IMG/VR virus record: IMGVR_UViG_3300042691_033228
Coordinates: 1-44,900 of that record
DNA: 44,900 bases
Source: a virus
Reading direction: 5' to 3' (one strand)
The stretch's first letter is position 1, and every line of letters starts with the position of its first letter. Under the pieces are notes generated by a model. It searched no databases, was not told where the DNA came from, and was given only the letters and a program-made list of their open reading frames with translations. The position numbers and the translations under genes were made by a program. Positions 1 through 7,079 of the stretch are shown one piece after another.

Positions 1-109
1 ACATTACCGTGTATGCCCATTCATTATAGTGATTTTGTTCGTGAATAACAACATTATCACCTTTATCATTCTTCAGATGTAGTTTTTTATATGATACGTG
101 TTTACCCAT
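1..109 (-). CDS. Partial unknown protein, N-terminus only
   Basis: The ATG is at 107-109 and the reading frame stays open to the left edge of the window, giving 36 residues that begin MGKHVSYKKLHLKN. The gene upstream stops one base before this start, so it belongs to the same minus-strand run. The fragment is rich in Lys, His and Asn. Nothing in it is recognisable, and the C-terminal part lies outside the window. Confidence 0.55.
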   Translation of the reverse strand, partial: MGKHVSYKKLHLKNDKGDNVVIHEQNHYNEWAYTVM

Positions 110-110
110 C

Positions 111-701
111 TTATTCTTCTTTCTTTACACATCTAACCGCGGCAAAATCACCTTTTTCTAAATAACCATCCCTCCACACTGATTGCTCAGTAAATTCTTT
201 ACCAACTAACCTATTTCTTATTTTATCTGATGACCACCAAAACCCTCCCGATAATTGTTGAACCGCTTTATATGGGACTGAATCCTTCATCATAATTGAA
301 TACCCATAAAACCCTCTTCTTTTGAAGAACATAAAGTTAATTTGTTCGGTTGTCAACGTCCCAATTAATGTGTCCCACTCACCGATTCTTGGTAATCTCC
401 AACCTGTAGGGCAAACTGACATTGCTGCTTCATAATTAAACAACCCAGAGTTCATTACTGGGTTTACAAATATACCAATACCATTCTGACCTTCCTGTGT
501 CTTTAAATCCATTAGGAATGCTCGTTCTTCATATATTTGAATGTCATCTACCATCCATATTGTTGGATAATCGGGATGACCCACACTAGCCCCTATAACC
601 CTATCATAGTCGTCATAATATGGTCTAAAAGTTCTATTACTCCATTGGGGAAATACTATATTTGAAACTAATATAACCCCTAATATTAAAATTAATTTCA
701 T
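111..701 (-). CDS. Secreted FISUMP-domain protein
   Basis: The 196-residue protein starts with a signal peptide (MKLILILGVILVSNIVFPQW) without a lipobox cysteine, so it should be exported. The core AAMSVCPTGWRLPRIGEW, followed by a GGFWWSS block and a C-terminal AAVRCVK, is the pattern of the FISUMP domain (Fibrobacter succinogenes major paralogous domain), common in secreted Bacteroidota and Fibrobacteres proteins. The two cysteines in CPTGW and RCVK probably form a disulfide. Function in this family is not established; surface binding is a guess. In a phage it could be a virion adhesin or a protein that changes the host surface. It lies one base upstream of the partial gene at the left edge. 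Confidence 0.75.
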   Translation of the reverse strand: MKLILILGVILVSNIVFPQWSNRTFRPYYDDYDRVIGASVGHPDYPTIWMVDDIQIYEERAFLMDLKTQEGQNGIGIFVNPVMNSGLFNYEAAMSVCPTGWRLPRIGEWDTLIGTLTTEQINFMFFKRRGFYGYSIMMKDSVPYKAVQQLSGGFWWSSDKIRNRLVGKEFTEQSVWRDGYLEKGDFAAVRCVKKEE

Positions 702-707
702 AATGAA

Positions 708-1388
708 TTATATTACAATTTTTTTCTTTTGTTTTATTGATAGGTATTTTTGGTACGTATTATTATAGGAATATTCTTTTCCAGTGATTGTTTTATAACC
801 TAGTTTATTTAGTTCTTCTGCAATTTGTTTGAATGTCCAATTCTTTTTATCTCTTTTATTTTTGATTAGTTTAATTACATCTTTAGATTCGAATAACCCA
901 CCTTTATGTCTATTAATAATTTGTGGGTATCTTCTTACATTATTTTTTGTATTGATTTTATATATTGAATCTACTGAAGTAAGATGTGTTGGTGATATAA
1001 GAATTGGTTCTGTTTTATTGGTGATCATTTTTGCAGTGTTTCCTTTAATGAATTGTGTTATTATTTCATTATTTCTTTTATTCATAATGAATGTGTTCAA
1101 TGATTCATTTTGAATTGATTTGAATGAATCTGATAGTTTTCGTTGTGGTAGATTATATTTTTTAATAATATCTTTATATTCTATATTATTATCAATATCG
1201 TTTAGGATATTTTGGTGAATTGTTTTTTTGTTGGATCTAATTTTTTCCCATATTGATATATCATTCCTTTTAACTATCTGGTAGACTCTTTGTTTTGTTA
1301 TATTGAATTTGGTTGCAATACTCATTAAAGTCCAATTGTCAACAATTAGATTTATTATTTCCTTTTCCCTTTCTATATTTCTTTTCAT
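708..1388 (-). CDS. Helix-turn-helix DNA-binding protein
   Basis: This 226-residue, Lys/Asn/Ile-rich protein has two predicted DNA-binding segments. Near residues 10-40 is a helix-turn-helix resembling sigma-70 region 4 (ATKFNITKQRVYQIVKRN). Near residues 180-215 is a recombinase-type helix pair (QIAEELNKLGYKTITGKEYS) of the kind seen at the end of serine recombinases and beside homing-endonuclease modules. No catalytic domain is visible between them. A transcription regulator or a targeting protein linked to a mobile endonuclease are both possible. It sits 6 bp upstream of the FISUMP gene. Confidence 0.6.
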   Translation of the reverse strand: MKRNIEREKEIINLIVDNWTLMSIATKFNITKQRVYQIVKRNDISIWEKIRSNKKTIHQNILNDIDNNIEYKDIIKKYNLPQRKLSDSFKSIQNESLNTFIMNKRNNEIITQFIKGNTAKMITNKTEPILISPTHLTSVDSIYKINTKNNVRRYPQIINRHKGGLFESKDVIKLIKNKRDKKNWTFKQIAEELNKLGYKTITGKEYSYNNTYQKYLSIKQKKKIVI

Positions 1389-1401
1389 AATTCCCTAAAT
1401 T

Positions 1402-1764
1402 TTAATATAATGTGCTGATATATTCATTGATACCGTAATCAATGAGGATTGGATTCAGGTTTTCATCTTGCCCCCAATTCTTAACGTTATACAAATCGCA
1501 GTTAATAACATTAAGTTCGAGTATGTTTCTTTTGGTCCAATTCACATAACCATTTGGAATCCTATTTAACGGTGAGTAACGTTTCATACAAACAATACCG
1601 AACCGTTCCCATCGTAGTTCACCTAACATATTTAGATGATTATACTTATCCCACAATGTCTTTTCATTCTTACCTTGTAAGTAACCTCTTCTACTTAAAG
1701 GTATTTTAATAACAATATCCTTTAAGATGAACACCAATCTGGTTGATGATTTAATCTTCAACAT
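1402..1764 (-). CDS. Kinase-fold-like small protein
   Basis: The 120-residue protein has the outline of a reduced protein-kinase-like fold: an early VFILKDIVIKIP strand pair with a lysine, then GIVCMKRY as a possible hinge, then DLYNVKNWG and PILIDYG near the C-terminus, where the last could be a DFG-like aspartate. It is much shorter than a true kinase and no HRD motif is obvious, so catalytic activity is uncertain. I start at the ATG at 1764, because the longer frame to 1794 would need TTG and would overlap the upstream gene by more than 40 bp. Confidence 0.45.
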   Translation of the reverse strand: MLKIKSSTRLVFILKDIVIKIPLSRRGYLQGKNEKTLWDKYNHLNMLGELRWERFGIVCMKRYSPLNRIPNGYVNWTKRNILELNVINCDLYNVKNWGQDENLNPILIDYGINEYISTLY

Positions 1765-1930
1765 CTTCAATACTAGATATGATTGTTCTTTCAATTGGGT
1801 AACTAGCCACTAAAGTCTTATCATCATAGAATAGATAAGAACCGTGATTACCGTGTGACATTTGTGTCGCAAATACCGAAACATCCCAATGAGTGTGACC
1901 TGCAAGTACTATTAAATTATATTTCTTCAT
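1751..1930 (-). CDS. Small unknown protein
   Basis: The frame is 59 residues starting at the ATG at 1930, one base after the stop of the upstream gene; a longer in-frame extension would overlap that gene and is rejected. The sequence contains LAGHTHWDVSVFA and GNHGSYLFYDD. The GHTH and GNHG pieces recall calcineurin-like metallophosphatases, but the protein is far too short for that fold and could at most be a remnant. It overlaps the following gene by 14 bp. Confidence 0.5.
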   Translation of the reverse strand: MKKYNLIVLAGHTHWDVSVFATQMSHGNHGSYLFYDDKTLVASYPIERTIISSIEDVED

Positions 1931-1931
1931 A

Positions 1932-2237
1932 TTATTTATAAAACCATTTATCTTCTTCATCGTAATAATATGATTTTGAATCAAACTTATCAAGATTCAA
2001 TATCTCACAATACACCTCGTGTTCTTTACAAATTTCTTCACACAGGAATGTATCAGGACCATCAATATCATCACCTTCTAAATCAAAGATTATTTTAAAT
2101 TCTTCCTCTTCCTCATCAAAGTCATTTTTAACCTCAGCATCAGGATAATCCACATTAAATCTCTCAGCGATTTTAACGGATAATTCTTTTCCGTAACTTG
2201 GGGCATCACTAAACCCGTAAAATATTACACTAACCAT
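1932..2237 (-). CDS. Acidic unknown protein
   Basis: 101 residues from the ATG at 2237. A GTG at 2246 would extend it by three residues into the upstream stop codon and is less likely. It begins with a hydrophobic strand (MVSVIFYGFSD), has a strongly acidic centre (DFDEEEEEF), and ends in Tyr- and Asp-rich sequence. Two cysteines at CEEICKEH and one more at YCEI are present but form no known metal motif. Function unknown; it belongs to a run of small genes with 1-8 bp spacing. Confidence 0.6.
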   Translation of the reverse strand: MVSVIFYGFSDAPSYGKELSVKIAERFNVDYPDAEVKNDFDEEEEEFKIIFDLEGDDIDGPDTFLCEEICKEHEVYCEILNLDKFDSKSYYYDEEDKWFYK

Positions 2238-2245
2238 CTTATTCA

Positions 2246-2443
2246 CTATAATATAATTTTATTTCGTTTACTTATATCGTTAAATTCTATAATACTTCTT
2301 CTCCTTATGTCTCTATATTGAGATAACATAAACTTACTAATTTTATCCGAACCATCATTATGTAGTTCGATCATCTTTTGGGATGATGATATTTCATCCA
2401 AACAATCCAGTAGTCGATACTTTAAATAATTAAACTTTTCCAT
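2246..2443 (-). CDS. Small unknown protein
   Basis: 65 residues starting at the ATG at 2443 (MEKFNYLKYRLLDC), one base after the stop of the upstream gene. The frame can be extended further upstream but then overlaps that gene by more than 130 bp, so the short form is preferred. It looks mostly helical and is basic at the C-terminus. Not recognised. Confidence 0.5.
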   Translation of the reverse strand: MEKFNYLKYRLLDCLDEISSSQKMIELHNDGSDKISKFMLSQYRDIRRRSIIEFNDISKRNKIIL

Positions 2444-2444
2444 A

Positions 2445-2834
2445 TTACTCTTCTTCATCATTATTATTCCAAAATTCTTGACTTCCGCAAACTGCACAGT
2501 AATCTCCAGGTTGTGCTTCAACTTCCGCCATCCGTTTTGCTTGTTCACACAGTTCGTATATCTCACCAGGAATTCCATACTTGGTTTCTAGTTTAACAAT
2601 TTCCATCTCTAACCATTCAATCGCAGTTTGTGTTGCCATATTTAAATTAACATTTATATTTTCACTTTGAGACTTAATACACTCTTCTTTCTTTATGATG
2701 TTATAAAGAAGTAGTTCTAATATATCATCTTCATTCATATTCCTCATCAATTGAGGAAGTTCTTTATTTGTTAATAAGAAATCAACTAATAGATTCGATT
2801 TTTCATATTTGTCGTCTCGATCATATTTCATCAT
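2445..2834 (-). CDS. Unknown protein with TAIEWLE motif
   Basis: 129 residues. Start codons ATG ATG at 2834 and 2831 overlap the upstream stop (ATGATGA), so either is possible. The middle carries TAIEWLEMEIVKLETKYG followed by EQAKRMAEVE. From memory this TAxEWLxxxL...EQAKxME pattern recurs in short phage and Bacteroidota hypothetical proteins. Near the C-terminus a CAVCGS pair of cysteines is present but no partner pair is seen. Function unknown. Confidence 0.65.
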   Translation of the reverse strand: MMKYDRDDKYEKSNLLVDFLLTNKELPQLMRNMNEDDILELLLYNIIKKEECIKSQSENINVNLNMATQTAIEWLEMEIVKLETKYGIPGEIYELCEQAKRMAEVEAQPGDYCAVCGSQEFWNNNDEEE

Positions 2835-3022
2835 ATCTCTTTTAAAAGGTCTTTAACTTCTTCGAACGCAGGATATTTTTCACCAAATGATATTCTAAGA
2901 CTTTTAACAACCCGTATAATATCCTCAGTAGTTTTAATTTTATCAAAATCAAATTCGTATCTCGGTTCAGGTTTTGATACGAAATTTACATCGTATAAAT
3001 TTTCTATGTTATCTTCTCCCAT
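2831..3022 (-). CDS. Small unknown acidic protein
   Basis: 63 residues (MGEDNIENLYDVNFV...), acidic in the first half and helical with Lys/Glu in the second. It overlaps the next gene by 1-4 bp and lies downstream of the HNH endonuclease gene with about 108 bp between them. No family recognised. Confidence 0.55.
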   Translation of the reverse strand: MGEDNIENLYDVNFVSKPEPRYEFDFDKIKTTEDIIRVVKSLRISFGEKYPAFEEVKDLLKEI

Positions 3023-3130
3023 AATAATAAATGTTTTTACATTCTACCAAAAATAGTCCATTCTCTACATTTTTGACATTCATTCTCAATGAACACCATG
3101 TACACCCAAATTCTTTTTAACGTTTTCACC

Positions 3131-3844
3131 CTATATTGTTTTTTTCCTGTTACCTCCTCTAATTTTACCGTCTTGTCTATATCTCTCTTTTCTACTATCA
3201 GAGTCAACTTTCCAAGAATATCCACCAGCAGTCATACGTTTACCACTATCTACTTTACATATATTACCTGTAGTGGTATTGTTTTCTTTTGCTGCCTCAC
3301 TAATAGAATCGTAAGTTTTTAATATTTTACCAAAAAGATCCAATTTATGAACTTTTACAATTCTATCTTTATTGACATTAATAATAGTTTTTTCTTTATT
3401 TAATATGTCATACCTATGAATTTGGTTATATGTGTTATCACACCATTCTAAATTAGATAGAGTATTATCATATGTAATACCATTAATATGATTAATCTGA
3501 GGTAAGTTATTTGGGTTTGGTAAAAATGATTTTGCAACTTCTCTATGTACTAGTATTGAAAATTTTTTTACCTTAGACGTGCTATCAAAATCATTATTAT
3601 AACTCAAATGTATAGTCACATATTTTTTTTTATTTAATGTACCTAACATTATAGACTCATCTATTTTTATCAATGTTTGTTTATATGGTTTACCAGTTTT
3701 TTTACTAACCCTATTAGAGATAGTATACCCCTCTAATCTTTTTACCCTACCCATATTCGAAACCTGAAAAATTGTTTCGTGATCAACCATAGGTTTCCAA
3801 ACTTCACCTTCTAAGTTATTTAAGTCTTTATTTCTGTGAACCAT
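3131..3844 (-). CDS. HNH homing endonuclease (NUMOD4-HNH-NUMOD1)
   Basis: A free-standing homing endonuclease of 237 residues. Residues about 12-50 form a NUMOD4 domain (GEVWKPMVDHETIFQVSNMG), which starts many such enzymes. Residues about 99-145 form the HNH core, with VHREVAKSF, then INHINGITYDNTLSNLEWC and a downstream NQIH histidine. Residues about 165-215 resemble NUMOD1, a DNA-binding repeat (SISEAAKENNTTTGNICK). It would cut a related DNA site lacking the gene and copy itself there. A Bacteroidota-type promoter lies just upstream. About 108 bp after the stop hold no convincing gene and may contain a damaged remnant of the insertion site. Confidence 0.9.
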   Translation of the reverse strand: MVHRNKDLNNLEGEVWKPMVDHETIFQVSNMGRVKRLEGYTISNRVSKKTGKPYKQTLIKIDESIMLGTLNKKKYVTIHLSYNNDFDSTSKVKKFSILVHREVAKSFLPNPNNLPQINHINGITYDNTLSNLEWCDNTYNQIHRYDILNKEKTIINVNKDRIVKVHKLDLFGKILKTYDSISEAAKENNTTTGNICKVDSGKRMTAGGYSWKVDSDSRKERYRQDGKIRGGNRKKTI

Positions 3845-3864
3845 AAAAAAATAAGTTAGTGAGA

Positions 3865-3894
3865 CAAATATACCATTTTTATTTTATAAATCAA
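3865..3894 (-). promoter_or_regulatory. Bacteroidota-type promoter for the HNH gene
   Basis: Reading the minus strand, the -7 element TATATTTG (3865-3872) fits TAnnTTTG and lies about 20 bp before the ATG at 3844. A TTG at 3892-3894 sits 19 bp further upstream in the -33 position, preceded by A rather than T, so the match is good but not perfect. Confidence 0.5.
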
Positions 3895-3935
3895 TACATA
3901 TTATAAAAATAAATTCAAACATTAGTCATATAATT

Positions 3936-4325
3936 TTAATGTGGGTAATATCTAAAATAATAAGTCACTTTACCCATAGGAAAATGATCTTCTATTTCTG
4001 CGAAAACATAGAATCTTATTTTATATAAATCTTCACCTAAAACCCTATTTAATATTTTTCTTTTAAATGGTGCAGATTCAAATGCGCCATTTAGATAAGA
4101 CTCTCCAAAACCAGTGTGAATTACTTCATCCGTGTATGGGAGAGAATATCGATCAGATTTAACGGTAGATCTTACCTCAATATTATCAAATATTTCTATT
4201 AAACTCTTTTCAATTTTCTTTTCCAAATCAACCATTGCTTTCTCATATTCTTTATAATTGGTAGGATCCTTCATAAAGAAAAGTAAAGAGTTATTTGGGG
4301 ACGGGATTTTTCTTTTAATTACCAT
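3936..4325 (-). CDS. Unknown protein
   Basis: 129 residues from the ATG at 4325, which overlaps the upstream gene by 11 bp; an earlier start at 4340 would overlap more. The second half contains alternating aromatic strands (YKIRFYVFAEIEDHF, KVTYYFRYYPH) suggesting a beta-rich fold. Not recognised. About 90 bp of very AT-rich sequence with the HNH promoter separate it from the HNH gene. Confidence 0.6.
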   Translation of the reverse strand: MVIKRKIPSPNNSLLFFMKDPTNYKEYEKAMVDLEKKIEKSLIEIFDNIEVRSTVKSDRYSLPYTDEVIHTGFGESYLNGAFESAPFKRKILNRVLGEDLYKIRFYVFAEIEDHFPMGKVTYYFRYYPH

Positions 4326-4761
4326 ATTCAACAGTTTCAAATGATTTATTCGACATATACTTTAATTTTTTAATCCAATCTTTAGCCTCATCGTTTGTAT
4401 CAAAAGATTCATTAACACATAATTTATAACCTAAAGATACCTCAACGGTAGCCCTAATCCAAGCCTCTTTACCGTCATATGGGTACGGAGCATCTTTAAT
4501 CATATAACCAGATTCCATCACATATTCTTCTGTTACGTATTCGAAAAAATCTTCACCATAATAACTTGTACGTTCATAATAGAAACCTGCAGGCTCAAAT
4601 TTGTTCCCCGATCTAATCTTAAAAAATAATAAAAATCTTTTATACTTAGGGGTTATTTTTTCCTCTCTCCATTTATACCTATCGGTTTTGTATGAAGGTC
4701 TAAAACTAATCTTACCAATAAGATTTACATCAAAATCAACTGTTCTACCCATAATATTCAT
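4315..4761 (-). CDS. Unknown protein
   Basis: 148 residues. ATG codons at 4761 and 4752 are both possible; the second gives MGRTVDFDVN. It is rich in Tyr, Lys and Glu with many predicted beta strands (YKRFLLFFKI, GFYYERTSYYG) and ends with a helix containing DEAKDWIKKLK. Not recognised. Together with its two neighbours it forms a block of similar composition. Confidence 0.6.
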   Translation of the reverse strand: MNIMGRTVDFDVNLIGKISFRPSYKTDRYKWREEKITPKYKRFLLFFKIRSGNKFEPAGFYYERTSYYGEDFFEYVTEEYVMESGYMIKDAPYPYDGKEAWIRATVEVSLGYKLCVNESFDTNDEAKDWIKKLKYMSNKSFETVEYGN

Positions 4762-4773
4762 ATTTTGTTTTTA

Positions 4774-5073
4774 TTAATCCACAACACCATTACCATAATA
4801 TAAGTTAAAACTTTTTTTATTAAAATCATCAGACTTTAACCATTCCCTATATTTTAATTCCAAAATATGATCAACAAACCTGTAACTATAACCATTACAA
4901 TATCTAAGACTATTATTTAATTTATAGAATTGTTCGAATAAACCAATTTCAGTCTCGTCAGTTATTTCTTTATTGGATCTCATAATAGGACTCATATCTC
5001 TATAACGAAAACCACTTTCTGATACAACTGTTTCATCTTTAGGACTCCAATACTCTAATGTTGTTTTATACAT
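4774..5073 (-). CDS. Unknown protein
   Basis: 99 residues starting MYKTTLEYWSPKDETVV. Tyr- and Asn-rich, no transmembrane segment, no cysteine motif. It lies 12 bp from both neighbours in a uniform minus-strand run. Function unknown. Confidence 0.55.
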   Translation of the reverse strand: MYKTTLEYWSPKDETVVSESGFRYRDMSPIMRSNKEITDETEIGLFEQFYKLNNSLRYCNGYSYRFVDHILELKYREWLKSDDFNKKSFNLYYGNGVVD

Positions 5074-5084
5074 ATTATTACAAT

Positions 5085-5333
5085 TTAATCATCCAAATCT
5101 TCTAATTCATCAATTTTATTGTGAACATCTTCTATTCTAGAATGAACCAATTTTCTCATAGTATCCATTTGAGTTAGTAATGATGTTCTAAGATTATGAA
5201 ATTCTTCATCCTCTATTTCACTAAAGGAACTATAATGTTTAAAACAATACTCAAATCCTTCATTGTTCATTCTGTAATCGACATTATGCCAATTTTCTAA
5301 TTGTTCTTCTAGTTCATTTCTATTATTTCCCAT
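5085..5333 (-). CDS. Small helical unknown protein
   Basis: 82 residues from the ATG at 5333, four bases after the upstream stop. A longer frame to 5402 would overlap the upstream gene by 65 bp and is rejected. The C-terminal 40 residues (RKLVHSRIEDVHNKIDELED) have a heptad pattern of a short coiled coil. Function unknown. Confidence 0.55.
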   Translation of the reverse strand: MGNNRNELEEQLENWHNVDYRMNNEGFEYCFKHYSSFSEIEDEEFHNLRTSLLTQMDTMRKLVHSRIEDVHNKIDELEDLDD

Positions 5334-5337
5334 ATTT

Positions 5338-5601
5338 TTATTTTTTAGTTTCTTCAATAGTATATTGACCACAAATAATAACTGTTTTATGATCTTCATC
5401 AACCATACTAATACAAGAGTTATCTAATACCTTATATGATATTGCGTGATATTGATATTTATGTGAATCAATAATCAAATACTTACAGTGACTATATTTA
5501 TTTTCTTCACATTTTACAAATAACACTGAACTAACAATCAAACTTACCATAACAATGACACCAACTATTGTGTCATATTTACTCATATAACCACCATTCA
5601 T
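5338..5601 (-). CDS. Small membrane-anchored protein
   Basis: 87 residues with one N-terminal membrane segment (about 12-29, IVGVIVMVSLIVSSVLFV) followed by a hydrophilic part of about 55 residues with four cysteines. The start at 5601 overlaps the methyltransferase stop as ATGA; a second ATG at 5586 (MSKYDTIVG) is an alternative. Topology suggests an inner-membrane anchor with the C-terminus outside the cytoplasm, where the cysteines could form disulfides. Function unknown. Confidence 0.55.
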   Translation of the reverse strand: MNGGYMSKYDTIVGVIVMVSLIVSSVLFVKCEENKYSHCKYLIIDSHKYQYHAISYKVLDNSCISMVDEDHKTVIICGQYTIEETKK

Positions 5602-6371
5602 AATAATTCTTTTACCCTTTGTTCTGCAATATCACAATATTCTTTCGATATATCACTCCCAATATAGTTTCTACCTAAATTAATACTGACGATTGCGGTT
5701 GTACCACTACCGATAAAAGGATCATAAACTAAATCACCCTCATTACTCCAACTTATAATATGATCTTTAACCAATTGCATTGGGAACATTGCTGGATGAG
5801 GTAAAGATTTACCCATATTTTCTTGCCCTACGGTTTTCATTCTCCATATATTGTACCTCATCCCATATTTATCATTAGTTCTTTTGGTATTAACTTTTAA
5901 TGAACCATCCTTTTGTCTAGTTGTATTTTTACCAATAGAACCTCCCTGAGTAATGTTTAACCTATCTTTTATTGGGTTAAATGTTTTAGGACTACCTTTA
6001 CAGAATATAAACATGTACTCAAATATTTGGTGATATCTATTTATCGATGGATTTGAGAAGTTAGCCTTCTGGTATATCATAGTATCGTGTAGATTAAAAC
6101 CTATCTCTTTAAAGAATAAAGCCTGTCTAAATGATGTCCCACTTTCACTACCGTTTATGGTTGCGTCACCTACCACCCAAACAACCACACCACCATTTTT
6201 TGTGACTCTATACAATTCCTTTGCGACATCCTCAAACTTAAATGAATAACCATTATAAGTTCTTAGTTCATCGTATGGTGGTGAAGTTATAGTTAAGTCG
6301 ATATAATTGTCTTCCATTTTAGACATTGTTACCAAACAATCTTCGTTATATATTTTATTATTAATTTCCAT
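5598..6371 (-). CDS. DNA methyltransferase, N6/N4 type
   Basis: 257 residues of the N6_N4_Mtase family. Catalytic motif IV is TSPPYDEL (about residues 29-36) and the AdoMet-binding motif I, DPFIGSGTTA, lies near the C-terminus, the order of beta-class enzymes. SPPY is common in N4-cytosine enzymes but also occurs in N6-adenine ones, so the modified base cannot be settled by eye. No restriction endonuclease is nearby, so it is an orphan enzyme, likely used to protect phage DNA or alter its recognition. It is the second gene of an operon led by a host-type promoter at about 6618-6649. Confidence 0.9.
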   Translation of the reverse strand: MEINNKIYNEDCLVTMSKMEDNYIDLTITSPPYDELRTYNGYSFKFEDVAKELYRVTKNGGVVVWVVGDATINGSESGTSFRQALFFKEIGFNLHDTMIYQKANFSNPSINRYHQIFEYMFIFCKGSPKTFNPIKDRLNITQGGSIGKNTTRQKDGSLKVNTKRTNDKYGMRYNIWRMKTVGQENMGKSLPHPAMFPMQLVKDHIISWSNEGDLVYDPFIGSGTTAIVSINLGRNYIGSDISKEYCDIAEQRVKELL

Positions 6372-6377
6372 AATAAC

Positions 6378-6590
6378 TTAAATACTATTAATATCTTCTA
6401 AATAATCCCAAACTTTATTAGAGAATTCCTCATGTTCATCACCATCTTCATCATTAGATAAATCAACAATATAATTATCAATACAGTCATCAACAATTAG
6501 ATCTAATGTCTCACCAAGAGTTTGTTCATCATTTTTTAATTCTTTATACTTTTTTAGTATATACTTTTTTTGCGATTGAGTTAATTCCAT
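6378..6590 (-). CDS. Small acidic unknown protein
   Basis: 70 residues, first gene after a strong host-type promoter and 6 bp upstream of the methyltransferase gene. Helical basic N-terminus (SQKKYILKKYKELKND) and acidic remainder (VDDCIDNYIVDLSNDEDGDEHEE). Such small acidic early proteins often bind host enzymes or mimic DNA, but nothing specific supports a role here. Confidence 0.55.
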   Translation of the reverse strand: MELTQSQKKYILKKYKELKNDEQTLGETLDLIVDDCIDNYIVDLSNDEDGDEHEEFSNKVWDYLEDINSI

Positions 6591-6617
6591 ATCTTATTTT
6601 TTTAAAGTTATTAGAAA

Positions 6618-6649
6618 CAAATTTAAATATAATTTACATAATAAACAAA
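6618..6649 (-). promoter_or_regulatory. Bacteroidota-type promoter for methyltransferase operon
   Basis: On the minus strand TTTG (6646-6649), a 20-bp spacer and TAAATTTG (6618-6625) match the Bacteroidota -33/-7 consensus exactly. The first ATG follows at 6590. The -33 box abuts the terminator of the upstream DoxX gene, so this starts a new transcription unit. Confidence 0.75.
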
Positions 6650-6650
6650 A

Positions 6651-6677
6651 AAACCCCCACTTTTTTTGTGGAGGTTT
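6651..6677 (-). terminator. Intrinsic terminator after DoxX gene
   Basis: The arms AAACCCCCAC and GTGGAGGTTT flank a 7-bp loop, with one C/A mismatch. Read on the minus strand, the hairpin is followed by a run of T, and it begins 5 bp beyond the DoxX stop codon. Confidence 0.8.
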
Positions 6678-6681
6678 AAAA

Positions 6682-7026
6682 TTATTTTCTTAGGAAATAT
6701 GCTACCCAAGAAAATACACCTAAGAGTATTGGTATCATTACACCCGCACCACCCATATAAGATAGATGGATGACTGCTGCTGCAGACATTAGGGATGTGA
6801 TACCAATCGCACCAATAATAGTTGTTTTAGGGTAAACCAATAAACAAACTGATAATACTTCAAGTAACCCAACCAAACCTAAATAAGGTAATAAGTTAGT
6901 AGAAGTAAAATTCTTTACCATTTCTTCTGTTCCAAATACTTTAGGTATTCCAGACATCAATAGCATAAATGAAACTAGTGCAGTCACCAACCACCCTAAG
7001 TTTTTTAATGTAAATATATTTCTCAT
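6682..7026 (-). CDS. DoxX-like membrane protein
   Basis: 114 residues with four predicted membrane helices. The sequence FMLLMSGIPKVFGTEEMV, followed by LLPYLGLVGLLEVLSV and PKTTIIGAIGITSLMSAAAVIHL, fits the DoxX/DoxX_2 family of small four-helix membrane proteins seen in many Bacteroidota. Their molecular function is poorly defined; some relate to quinone or redox processes. The gene is a single-gene unit with its own terminator and looks like a host-derived gene carried by the phage. Confidence 0.8.
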   Translation of the reverse strand: MRNIFTLKNLGWLVTALVSFMLLMSGIPKVFGTEEMVKNFTSTNLLPYLGLVGLLEVLSVCLLVYPKTTIIGAIGITSLMSAAAVIHLSYMGGAGVMIPILLGVFSWVAYFLRK

Positions 7027-7079
7027 AAATCAATGTTAGTGATTTATATCTGAAATGTCAAATAAAATTTTAGTAATTA

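Noticed and set aside
3037-3225. 62-residue minus-strand frame after the HNH gene
   Set aside because: Half of it overlaps the coding end of the HNH gene in another frame; only the last about 30 codons are outside it. Treated as a possible remnant, not a gene.
3000-3940. Group I intron carrying the HNH endonuclease
   Set aside because: No flanking gene halves that would join, and no recognisable intron core pairing on either side; the gene is taken as free-standing.
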